DNA of 18,448 nt from OLB11 sp044234005. GTDB lineage: Bacteria > Bacteroidota > Bacteroidia > Chitinophagales > Chitinophagaceae. Shown in pieces: positions 8,288 to 16,841 of this stretch. The DNA lies in the NCBI GenBank assembly GCA_044234005.1, contig JBIIJE010000047.1, positions 1 through 18,448 on the forward strand. The letters run 5' to 3'. The notes under the pieces were generated by a model that did not search any database, had not been told where the DNA came from, and saw only the letters and a list, made by a program, of their open reading frames with translations. Position 1 is the stretch's first letter, and every line of letters begins with the position of its first letter. The position numbers and the translations under genes were made by a program.

Positions 8288-8302
8288 TTTAAATTATTAC
8301 TT

Positions 8303-9547
8303 ATGAAAAAATGTATGTTATTTATATTTCTTATAGCTGCATTAAACAACTTCGTTTTTTCGCAAGAATTAATCATAAGAGAATATAGCCAAAATGACTC
8401 ATTTTGCACAAAGGTAATTCATGCCTATAAGAGTACTAACGATTTTGAAATTAGTGCCTTAAGTTATTGCGCCGATGCTGGCATGGCAAGTATGATGGAT
8501 TTCGATGTTTTCCAGACTAGTAATTTCGATTCAGTTAGTGATTTTCAATTTCGTAATAACGAAGAGTTCAATAGCAGGAAACACAGAACTAATTTTAATG
8601 CTAAAGGGTTAATAGATTCGTCTCTCGAATATTTGCCAGTGCCATTTGGAGTTAGGATATTTAATTCGAAGAAATATAGTTATTATAAGGATTCAGTAAT
8701 CATAACTATTACGAAGAGCAATGATATAGAAGTTATAAAATGTTTCTACGGACCGAATCATTTAAGTGATTCACTGTTTTATAAAAAAGAAAACGACTCA
8801 TTAATATTTCAATATCGTAAGCTTCATATTGAAGAATCTCCGTATCAATATTCGGAGTTAACATTCTTACTTCGTGAAGGTATTTATGATACTATCTCGA
8901 GATTTGATTATGTATTGGATAAAAGATTTAAATTGATTGAATGGTATCAATATTCTAGTAATATTCTCACTTTGCACAGCCCCTTAGTTTTAACTGGGAA
9001 AATGTTCTTTAATTATAATGATAAGCAGCAGTTAATAAGACGTGAAGTTTTTGCCCCTTTTAATAACGATTTAGATGTTTTCTTTAAACAAGATAGTAGT
9101 AATTATTTTTACACAAATGCGAATCTTGATTCAGCAATAATGTATCAAGTCCCTTACATTACTCTTGGGTTAGGTGCATTAGAAAAGGCGGGCGCAGTAA
9201 ATTTTACTTATTATTCTGATGGCTCTCTGCGTACACGAAATGTTACAATGTCTCCATTGCTGCAATATACTAAGTTGATTGAATTCGAGTACAAAAGGAA
9301 AGTATTTGATGACACATTATTGAACAATGATTTGCTAATATATCCTAATCCTACAAGAATGGGTATAATAAATATTGCGAGCCCTAATTCGCTTACGAAT
9401 GTCGTAATTTTTGATATGCTGGGGAGAGGATACAAGAAAAAGATTGAAAATCAAATACTCGATGTTTCTGATTTGGCGAAAGGCATATATTTTTTTACTG
9501 GTTCAATTGATACAAAAAAATATACCCAGAAGTTCATTATTCAATAA
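8303..9547 (+). CDS. Secreted protein of unknown function with T9SS type A sorting domain
   Basis: A 414-residue exported protein. The ATG at 8303 gives a textbook signal peptide (MKKCMLFIFLIAALNNFVFS, cleavage likely before or after Q21); an upstream TTG at 8258 would put 15 residues before it and coincides with the -33 box, so it is rejected. The central part is Tyr-, Ser- and Asp-rich with repeated strand-like segments (such as SYYKDSVIITITKSNDIEVI and FEYKRKVFDDT), a pattern of extracellular beta-rich proteins that I cannot assign to a family. Residues about 343-414 are a T9SS sorting domain: LLIYPNP, VVIFDMLGR, LDVSDLAKGIYFF and final YTQKFIIQ. It has its own promoter-like element and converges on prfC, whose stop is 53 bp away. 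Export through the T9SS is well supported; function is unknown. Confidence 0.82.
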   Translation: MKKCMLFIFLIAALNNFVFSQELIIREYSQNDSFCTKVIHAYKSTNDFEISALSYCADAGMASMMDFDVFQTSNFDSVSDFQFRNNEEFNSRKHRTNFNAKGLIDSSLEYLPVPFGVRIFNSKKYSYYKDSVIITITKSNDIEVIKCFYGPNHLSDSLFYKKENDSLIFQYRKLHIEESPYQYSELTFLLREGIYDTISRFDYVLDKRFKLIEWYQYSSNILTLHSPLVLTGKMFFNYNDKQQLIRREVFAPFNNDLDVFFKQDSSNYFYTNANLDSAIMYQVPYITLGLGALEKAGAVNFTYYSDGSLRTRNVTMSPLLQYTKLIEFEYKRKVFDDTLLNNDLLIYPNPTRMGIINIASPNSLTNVVIFDMLGRGYKKKIENQILDVSDLAKGIYFFTGSIDTKKYTQKFIIQ

Positions 9548-9600
9548 ATGGTGTTGCAACAAATTCTTGAAATATAACTATCTTAATTATTCCAAGCATT

Positions 9601-11190
9601 TTATAGTTCATGCTTAAAGTCACTTGTAACATAAAACTTAATAGCCGGGTTATTAGTCCGTTCAGTATTTAAGTACCATTCGCTTTCTGCTAAATATACA
9701 TAGTTACCTTCTTTGTCTTCCACAATATTGGCTTGCTTGAATCGCATAAAATCTTGAAGTTTTTGCGCTTCTCCTTTTATCCAACAAGCTTTAAAATAAG
9801 GTAAAGTCTTAAAGCTGCAAGAAGCACCATACTCTTGTAACAATCGATATTGAATAACCTCAAATTGCAAATCTCCTACACAGCCTATAATTTTTCGATT
9901 ACCACCATGCTGCGTAAATAACTGCGCCACACCTTCATCTGTTAATTGGCGAATCCCCTTTTCCATCTGCTTCGTTTTCATTGGGTCGTTATTAATAAGT
10001 TCTTTAAATAACTCAGGTGAAAAACTTGGAATCCCAATATACATGAGGTTCTCTCCTTCAGTTAATGTATCACCAATTTTAAAGTTACCAGTGTCAAACA
10101 AACCTACTACATCGCCGGGATATGCATCGTCGATTACATTTTTTTCACGAGCCAAAAATGTGTATGGATTACTGAACCTAACATTCTTTGCAAGTCGAAC
10201 ATGATTATAAAATGTATTGCGCTCGAACTTACCTGAGCAAATTCTTAAGAAGGCGACACGATCACGATGCCTTGGATCGATATTGGCATGAATTTTAAAA
10301 ACAAAACCTGTAAATTTATCTTCGTCTGCCTTAACTTCCCTTTTATCAGTCATGCGAGGCTTGGGTGATGGAGCTATTTGAATAAATGTATCAAGCAAAT
10401 CTTTGACACCGAAATTATTAACCGCACTACCAAAAAATACAGGTGATAAGTCGCCTGCTAAGTAAGCATTGGCATCAAATGTATCATAGACACCTTGAAT
10501 CAATTCAGCATCTTCACGCAAAGCATTTGCATCTTTGGCACCGATTAGTTCATCCAATAAATTCACCGACAAATCTGGAATTGCAATTAAATCCTCATCG
10601 GTTGCTTTTTGATTCGCTTGAAAGGTTAGCAAACTTTTGTTGTGTAAATTATAGACACCTTTAAATTCTCGCCCCATATTAATAGGCCATGAAAGAGGCT
10701 GAGTTTTTATACCTAATTTCTTTTCTACTTCTTCTAATAAGTCAAATGGATTTTTACCATCTCTATCCATTTTATTAATAAAAATAATAACGGGTGTTTT
10801 GCGCATTCGGCAAACTTCCATTAAACGTTGTGTTTGTTCCTCAACACCTTTTACACAATCGATAACTAATACAACACTATCAACCGCAGTGAGGGTTCGA
10901 TAGGTATCTTCAGCAAAGTCTTTATGCCCAGGCGTATCGAGTAAGTTAATAAGTTTATCCTTATACTCAAAACTCATTACTGAAGTAGCCACCGAGATAC
11001 CACGCTGGCGTTCAATTTCCATGAAATCTGATGTGGCATGTTTCTTAATCTTATTCGACTTTACGGCCCCTGCAGTTTGGATAGCACCACCAAAAAGTAA
11101 AAATTTTTCGGTTAAGGTCGTCTTGCCAGCATCAGGGTGCGATATAATGGCAAAAGTTTTTCGTTTTTCAATTTCGTGTGCATACTTCAT
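9601..11190 (-). CDS. prfC: Peptide chain release factor 3 (RF3)
   Basis: Translational GTPase that recycles RF1 and RF2 from the ribosome after termination. 529 residues, the same length as E. coli RF3. GTPase motifs are all present: G1 SHPDAGKTT at 17-25, G2 region ERQRGISVATSVM at 60-72, G3 DTPGH at 85-89, G4 NKMD at 139-142, and the GSAVNNFGV block. RF3-specific stretches include GAVKSNKIKKHATSDFMEIE, DPRHRDRVAFLRICSGKFER, FSPELFKELINNDPMKTKQ and GDLQFEVIQYRL. The ATG at 11188-11190 (MKYAHEIEKRKTFAIISHPD) is chosen over an in-frame TTG at 11202 because it fits the family N-terminus. A perfect -7 element lies 9 bases upstream. Intact, with no oddities. Confidence 0.97.
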   Translation of the reverse strand: MKYAHEIEKRKTFAIISHPDAGKTTLTEKFLLFGGAIQTAGAVKSNKIKKHATSDFMEIERQRGISVATSVMSFEYKDKLINLLDTPGHKDFAEDTYRTLTAVDSVVLVIDCVKGVEEQTQRLMEVCRMRKTPVIIFINKMDRDGKNPFDLLEEVEKKLGIKTQPLSWPINMGREFKGVYNLHNKSLLTFQANQKATDEDLIAIPDLSVNLLDELIGAKDANALREDAELIQGVYDTFDANAYLAGDLSPVFFGSAVNNFGVKDLLDTFIQIAPSPKPRMTDKREVKADEDKFTGFVFKIHANIDPRHRDRVAFLRICSGKFERNTFYNHVRLAKNVRFSNPYTFLAREKNVIDDAYPGDVVGLFDTGNFKIGDTLTEGENLMYIGIPSFSPELFKELINNDPMKTKQMEKGIRQLTDEGVAQLFTQHGGNRKIIGCVGDLQFEVIQYRLLQEYGASCSFKTLPYFKACWIKGEAQKLQDFMRFKQANIVEDKEGNYVYLAESEWYLNTERTNNPAIKFYVTSDFKHEL

Positions 11191-11199
11191 AATCGGGCG

Positions 11200-11207
11200 C
11201 AAAGTTA
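11200..11207 (-). promoter_or_regulatory. Bacteroidota -7 element for prfC
   Basis: On the minus strand this reads TAACTTTG, an exact TAnnTTTG match ending 9 bases before the prfC ATG, so the transcript would have almost no leader. No -33 TTG is seen. Confidence 0.35.
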
Positions 11208-11300
11208 TGCAAAATCAAACAACACTATCGAATGTCCATTTGATCTTTATACCCAATTAAAAATTGGAACCATTCATTTACCTATTTCATAAAAATTCCA

Positions 11301-13828
11301 CTAATACTTACTAAAACTACTTGTCTTTAATAGAATTTCATCCGCTTTAATTCTAACTGCATAGTTACCGCTTGGCAAATCGTTTCATTCAAACTTGAAC
11401 TCGTTTACATAAGATGACTTAGGAAACTAAAAAAGTTTCATCATGCTTCCTAAATTATCGGCTATCACTACATGACAAACATTGGCATCATTTCTATTTT
11501 GCAAAGCAATATGCAATTTACCTTGCGTAGGATTCGGATAAATTTGAATCTTAGTGTCGAAGATACTATCGCAATCATTCAATTTCACTTTAATCAAAGG
11601 AAATACTTGTTTACGACCGTCATGATCAAGTGCTACAATTTGGTAAGTTTTTTTTCAACGCATTTTTATCAACGATTTCATAACGCAATTGTTTATGATC
11701 TGTACCTTTTGCCAATACTTTAGCCACTTCTCTATCAAAAGGTACACCATCACTACTAGCATAAACGCTGTAATAATCGGCATTAACTTCATCAGCAAAC
11801 TCCCAATTCAAAACAACGTTATAATTATTTTCAACTGCGGAAACTTTTATAAATGTAACTGGCAATGAGCTTGAACTAATATAAGTTACAGCTTTGCTTA
11901 ATGCTAAATCTCTAATTTGTTCTCCTATTTTTCTGCACTGAAAATCATCAAAGAAAGGATGGATGCCGCCCCATATTCTTGAAAGACTCGCTTCATCTGA
12001 TGCATCACGATACATAGCCCATTGCAAGTGTATATCTTGGGAAAGTCCTTTTTCAAAAACTAAAAAGTTGGAATTTTGAGGAATGACATACTCCGCTATT
12101 CCTCCTTGAAAAAATGGGCTACCTGTCATTTTCGTCATCACCATAGCGACTGCTCGCGAAAAAGTTGAATGCCCCGAAACATAGCCAGCAATCGGTGGCG
12201 TAACGAAAGAAGGGCGTTGATAAGGAATCCAATTCTCTGCCAAAATCCGTCCAAGATGTCCAACATCCGTGCTTGAATGAAGTATATTACCAAAACCTTT
12301 CCACGATTTCATTTTTATTTTATTTACATGTTGATTTGAATCACCTGCGAGAGAATCATCTGCAGTTACAAGTTCAATATGGACAGAAAGTAAAGGCAGA
12401 CCTCCAGGATGGTAAAAGGGCAAGGTCGAATCAGAACTTAGACCATAACTTGCCATCGCTCTTATGGCAGAAATCGGTCGTGGCGAATCGTACCATCCTT
12501 TCAAACTCCAACACGCTATGGCCGCGTCATGCCTCACACCACCTAGCGTTAAATAAGATTTTACATCCCATTCAAGCGAATACAATTCAGGTCCTACACC
12601 AGCCCATTTGCGTTCAAAATTAGGATGGTCACTCACATCGTATAATAGCGAAAACCAATGACCCGGAGGTGTTTCAGAGGCAGGCCCATCAGCCCAAAAC
12701 TGAGACAAGACACGCACGTAATCAACTCGTTTCACAATTTGGGGTTAACAAGGCAACCCAGTGACCGGATTCAATCCGTGACCTGTGCCAATGCTGCCGT
12801 CATTAATATAATTATAAAAGGATAAAGCTTCTGAATTCGAATTTGGATATTGCAAAATATTTCCAATAGACGCCGTAGAAATGTCCATCATGGTTGTATC
12901 ATCAGGGTCGTGATGAGCGGACCAAAGTGCCACCATGGCAAGTCCATACTTAAATAATTGGCTTGCAGAGTTATTCAATTCTAGGTGTAATGGACACAAT
13001 AGTGTTTAATTTTTAGATGTTTTGTTCAAGTGAACAAAATCTATGATTTCCAAGGCTGGTGGTTCACATGTATCCTAATAGATTGGAAGACTACCAACAT
13101 TTTTAACATGAATATCTATGATGCATCAGTGAGTGCAAATTGAATCACCCTAGCCGGCTCAGGCCAAGCAAAACTTTGAATAGAATGCCCAGGATTATCA
13201 ACTTGATCTTTTGCACCATCTTAAGATAGTGGCTGCCTATGGCAAGTTTCATTCATGGTGTTGCCACTTTCTTTTACAATAAGTATATTATCTAATGGGG
13301 CATAATGCGAGTACTCATAATCATTCATTTCATTAGCATCATCTGAGTTGCCATGAGCGATTACTTGTTTTTCCAAGCACAGCAAGATTACCATTTGAAT
13401 AATCAGTATTCGAATAATTCTTATCTAAGCCTAAATTATTCATAAACATATCAAATCTAAAAAAAACAAATAAATAACCAGACTAAGAATTATAGTGATG
13501 ATAGAAAAGACGATAAGCAGCATAGCTCATTGCAACCTCACATACTGAGTGAATATTAGAAGGCATGCTGACTCAGTTGAATGGATAGGTAATACCATTG
13601 ATGGTTTGTCCAAGGAGTAAATTTCTATCCGCAGTTACATAGGCTGCCCATGTGTCATACATGGCAATGGAAAAATGATATAAGTTGCGAGCTTGAACAG
13701 GCGGCCTAGCTTTGTCTTGACGAATGGCAATAATCATTCCATCTTCGAACTACAGAATGAGTTTGGACTTGCGCTTCAGCTAAAATAGATAACAGTACAA
13801 TAAAAATATAGAGATTCTTTCTGATCAT
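11301..13828 (-). pseudogene. Decayed vanadium-haloperoxidase/PAP2 superfamily gene with T9SS tail
   Basis: About 2.5 kb of one ancestral gene. From ATG 13826-13828 it begins with a signal peptide (MIRKNLYIFIVLLSILAEAQ), then in another frame IRQDKARPPVQARNLYHFSI and AMYDTWAAY, then blocks such as EVAMSYAAYRLFYH and LGLDKNYSNTDYSNGN. A 369-residue piece (11626-12735) holds the core: SETPPGHWFS, K-x6-RP (KGWYDSPRP), SGHS, and SR-x5-H-x3-D (SRIWGGIHPFFDD), the vanadate/phosphate-binding signature. A beta-sandwich (LPVTFIKVSAVENNYNVVLN) and a T9SS tail (IQIYPNPTQGKLHI ... NDLPSGNYAVRIK) follow. Damage: a frameshift near 13740; stops at 13573-13575 and 13483-13485; a shift near 13370; stops at 13221-13223, 13006-13008 and 12745-12747; a shift at the 8-A tract 11648-11655; and more breaks at 11385-11429. 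Such proteins oxidise halides or hydrolyse phosphates. The product must be dead. Confidence 0.88.
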
Positions 13829-13852
13829 AAAAAATTCATACCATTTAAGAAT

Positions 13853-14578
13853 CTAATTTACAACCAGATTTTTGGTCAACATACGGAAAATATCTTCAAG
13901 ATTCGAATTCGGGTATTGACTAGTTAGATTATGAAGTTTATCATTTGCCACAATATTTCCCTGATTGATAATAATTACACGATCACACATTGCTTCAACT
14001 TCTTGCATGATATGTGTGGATAGTATTACAGTTTTTTTCCGACCAAACTGTTTTATCAATTCTCGAATATCAACAATTTGATTTGGATCTAAACCTGAAG
14101 TTGGCTCATCTAAAATTAATACATCAGGATTATGTATGATTGCTTGAGCGATGCCTACTCGTTGTTTATAACCTTTCGAAAGAGAACCAATTTTCTTCTT
14201 AACCTCTAATTGCAAACCTGTCATTTCAATTACTTCATCAATACGTTTATCGGTATTTGTGCCTAACTGATGCACACCAGCTAGAAATTGCAAATACTCT
14301 CTAACATACATATCGTAATACAATGGATTTGATTCTGGCAAATACCCAACTCGTTTGTGAGTTTCAATTAAATTATCACTTACCTTTTTACCACAAACCC
14401 AAGCATCCCCATCGTTTGCAGGCAAGTAGCCTGTTATCATTTTCATCGTGGTAGATTTACCAGCACCATTTGGACCCAAAAAACCAACAATTTCACCTTT
14501 TTCGACTTCAAATGAAATTGAATTTACGGCAATTTGCTCTCCAAATACTTTCTTTAAATTTTCTACCTTTACTGACAT
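13853..14578 (-). CDS. gldA: ABC transporter ATP-binding protein, short GldA-like form
   Basis: A 241-residue ABC ATPase. Walker A GPNGAGKST at 35-43; GYLPESNPLYYDMYVREYL at 78-96, in which Glu replaces the Q-loop Gln exactly as in GldA; signature LSKGYKQR at 133-140; Walker B LILDEP at 154-159; D-loop SGLD; H-loop His 189 in STHIMQEVEAMCDRVIII. The YLPE-NPLY, LDPNQIVDIR and STHIMQEVEA blocks are hallmarks of GldA, the ATPase of the GldAFG complex. GldA of flavobacteria is about 300 residues; here the stretch between NQGNIVANDKLHNL and the terminal NLEDIFRMLTK is only a few residues, so roughly 55-60 C-terminal-domain residues are absent while the closing motif remains. GldF and GldG partners are not in the window. 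It sits 53 bp after the S46 peptidase and 24 bp before the haloperoxidase relic. It could instead be a close paralogue serving another exporter. Confidence 0.75.
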   Translation of the reverse strand: MSVKVENLKKVFGEQIAVNSISFEVEKGEIVGFLGPNGAGKSTTMKMITGYLPANDGDAWVCGKKVSDNLIETHKRVGYLPESNPLYYDMYVREYLQFLAGVHQLGTNTDKRIDEVIEMTGLQLEVKKKIGSLSKGYKQRVGIAQAIIHNPDVLILDEPTSGLDPNQIVDIRELIKQFGRKKTVILSTHIMQEVEAMCDRVIIINQGNIVANDKLHNLTSQYPNSNLEDIFRMLTKNLVVN

Positions 14579-14631
14579 ATATTAATTTGAATCGCTCGCG
14601 AATTTCGTACAATTATTACTTGCTGATGTTA

Positions 14632-16788
14632 TTATTTACCAAAGATTCGCTGCAACAAGGTTATTTTAGGCTCTGTTCTCACGAGCCTCATTTCATCTAT
14701 TACCCATTTCGCATTACCAAATTTCTCGATAATAAAAAGGGTATAACGTATGTCTAAAGTAATATTTCTACATAAGTTAGGGTCAAACAATACATCACTC
14801 ATCGTGCCTTCCCATATTCTATCGAAATTGGTTCCTATCAATTCGCCTTTGGCATTGATAACGGGGCTGCCTGAATTACCTCCAGTTGTATGATTAGAAG
14901 CTAGGAACGCAAGTGGTACAGTACTTTTTCCTTGATGATTAATCGCATATTGTCCATAATCTTTTTTACGATGAAGATCTAATAACTTCTGTGGCATTTG
15001 AAACTCTTCTATATTAGGGTTATGCTTGCGAACAGCACCATCTAAGGTTGTGTAAAAATTATACTGCATGCCATCTTGTGGTTCCAAACCTTCCACTTTC
15101 CCATAAGCGACACGTAAAGTCGAATTGGCATCTGGATAAAATGGCTTACCCACATAATAAGACTGTAGCGCTTGTATATACTTCCCATACATTTTATTCA
15201 ATTTGAGTTGTGATGATTTCAAAGTAAATAAATTACTCTTTGATACACTATCAATGTATTTATACATGGTCAACAAGGGGTCAAATTGAATCATCGATTT
15301 GAGTTTCGACAAGTTTTTTTCCGCACTAAATGCATTCAACTTATCGTCAGAAGTTATAAGTGAATTTTGATAAACAGCAATCAACTCATCTAAACTTATA
15401 CTTGGATTATATCCAATATCATTGATGAAGATCGCAAATAATTCTTCAGCAATTTTCTGATCCGTGGCAAGATCAATTGACTTCCTAAATTCCTTTATTT
15501 CATTGACATAACTTTTCATACTGTCACTCGACTTAACCGTATCCGCTGCTTTTAACATTTGCATCAGTGTATTACCTTTCCGCACAACATCAGGCGCCAG
15601 CAAAGCCTCATTGATATACTCATTCAAATGAATAATCGGTTCTTGTACTTTATATTGCGAGCGTAAGCTATCAATGACACCTGCGTAATCAAGTTTTCTA
15701 TTTTCATTCTGATTAACCCATCCAACAAATTGTACTTCTTCTTTGCGCTTTTTTTCGATGGCATTATTAAGTTGCAATCCTGCCAATTCGCCTTTCCATT
15801 TTTTATAATAATTGGCAATGCCTGCCTGTTTAGATGCATATTTGATAAAATTAGATTCACTTTGTTTCATACTAGCTTCCATGATGGCCAATCGTTTCTC
15901 ACGGATTTTAATACGAGCTGGATCTAAGGTTTTCATTATTTCAGCCACACCATCACTAGTTAAATATTCACTTGTACGGCCTGGGAAACCATATACCATC
16001 GTAAAATCATTTTCTTTCACTCCACTTATATTAATAGAAAATGAACGTCGAGGTGTAAATGGGATATTCTCTTTAGCAAATGCGGCTGGCTTATTTTGCT
16101 TATTCGCATAAATTCGAAACATCCCAAAATCGCCCGTATGTCGAGGCCATGCCCAATTATCAGCATCGCCACCAAATTTACCTATGCCATTGGGTGGAAA
16201 TGCGACCAATCTTACGTCCGTGTACTTCTCACTTAAAAACATATAATAGGTATTATCATAAAAGAATGATTTCACTAAGGCATCGTATCCAGTAGTTTTC
16301 TTTGTCTCTTTTTCTAAAGCCTCAATATTCGACATAACCAATTTATTGACAGCCGAATCGGACATCTCCTTCGTGATTCCTTTTTTCACTTGAGTGGTTA
16401 CATCGTCAATACGAACTATAAATGTTACCGACAAACCTGGACAAGGAATTTCTTGTGACTGTTTTTTTGCAAAAAAACCATTTAACAAATAATTATGATC
16501 CACTGAGCTCAAACCTTGCACTGTGCCATATCCACAGTGATGATTCGTGAGCACTAAGCCCTTATCAGATACTACCTCGCCCGTACAACCACCTCCAAAT
16601 ATGACTACCGCATCTTTCAAACTGCCATGATTCACATCATAAATATCCTTGGCATTAATTTTCATACCCATTGCTTTCATTTCTTTCTCGTTCATTGTTT
16701 CGAGTAAAAATGGCAGCCACATACCTTCCTTGGCATGCATGGAGAGTGTGCATAAAAAAATAAAAATGAATCCTGTATTAAATTTCAT
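14632..16788 (-). CDS. S46 family dipeptidyl-peptidase, DPP11-like (Asp/Glu specific)
   Basis: A 718-residue periplasmic serine exopeptidase of MEROPS family S46 (DPP7/DPP11), which removes dipeptides from N-termini and feeds amino-acid catabolism; the length equals the family norm of about 720. A signal peptide covers residues 1-19 (cleavage after MHA), followed by the mature start KEGMWLPFLL. Chymotrypsin-fold catalytic parts: GLVLTNHHCGYG with His84, the acidic block GGDADNWAWPRHTGDF at 206-221, and GGNSGSPV with nucleophile Ser639. Arg657 lies 18 residues after the Ser (TNFDRIWEG); Porphyromonas gingivalis DPP11 has Arg673 at the same offset from Ser655, where DPP7 has Gly, and this Arg gives preference for Asp or Glu at P1. 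No T9SS tail is present, which fits periplasmic location. Divergent from tdk. Confidence 0.93.
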   Translation of the reverse strand: MKFNTGFIFIFLCTLSMHAKEGMWLPFLLETMNEKEMKAMGMKINAKDIYDVNHGSLKDAVVIFGGGCTGEVVSDKGLVLTNHHCGYGTVQGLSSVDHNYLLNGFFAKKQSQEIPCPGLSVTFIVRIDDVTTQVKKGITKEMSDSAVNKLVMSNIEALEKETKKTTGYDALVKSFFYDNTYYMFLSEKYTDVRLVAFPPNGIGKFGGDADNWAWPRHTGDFGMFRIYANKQNKPAAFAKENIPFTPRRSFSINISGVKENDFTMVYGFPGRTSEYLTSDGVAEIMKTLDPARIKIREKRLAIMEASMKQSESNFIKYASKQAGIANYYKKWKGELAGLQLNNAIEKKRKEEVQFVGWVNQNENRKLDYAGVIDSLRSQYKVQEPIIHLNEYINEALLAPDVVRKGNTLMQMLKAADTVKSSDSMKSYVNEIKEFRKSIDLATDQKIAEELFAIFINDIGYNPSISLDELIAVYQNSLITSDDKLNAFSAEKNLSKLKSMIQFDPLLTMYKYIDSVSKSNLFTLKSSQLKLNKMYGKYIQALQSYYVGKPFYPDANSTLRVAYGKVEGLEPQDGMQYNFYTTLDGAVRKHNPNIEEFQMPQKLLDLHRKKDYGQYAINHQGKSTVPLAFLASNHTTGGNSGSPVINAKGELIGTNFDRIWEGTMSDVLFDPNLCRNITLDIRYTLFIIEKFGNAKWVIDEMRLVRTEPKITLLQRIFGK

Positions 16789-16796
16789 GTTAAGCC

Positions 16797-16804
16797 TATT
16801 TTCG
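16797..16804 (+). promoter_or_regulatory. Possible -7 element for tdk
   Basis: TATTTTCG matches TAnnTTTG at five of six fixed positions and ends 37 bases before the tdk ATG. The gap to the peptidase is only 53 bp, so both divergent promoters must sit here. Weak on its own. Confidence 0.2.
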
Positions 16805-16811
16805 TGGCATT

Positions 16812-16819
16812 CAAAATTA
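16812..16819 (-). promoter_or_regulatory. Bacteroidota -7 element for the S46 peptidase
   Basis: On the minus strand this reads TAATTTTG, a perfect TAnnTTTG match, ending 23 bases before the peptidase ATG. No -33 TTG is found at 19-21 bases. Confidence 0.4.
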
Positions 16820-16841
16820 TTGCAACCCTTCCAATTAAAAA

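Noticed and set aside
8258..8302. TTG start for the T9SS cargo gene
   Set aside because: It would place 15 residues before a canonical signal peptide beginning MKKCMLF; the TTG is better explained as the -33 box.
11191..11202. TTG start for prfC
   Set aside because: The ATG at 11190 gives exactly the family N-terminus and a length of 529 residues.
11626..12735. A stand-alone 369-residue phosphatase/haloperoxidase gene
   Set aside because: The frame continues upstream in phase through a single TAA (12745-12747) and downstream after a one-base shift into a T9SS tail, so it is a fragment of a larger broken gene and its ATG is an internal Met.
12745..12999. A separate 84-residue protein
   Set aside because: It is in the same frame as the haloperoxidase fragment (IGNILQYPNSNSEALSFYN and NPVTGLP belong to that family) and is part of the pseudogene.
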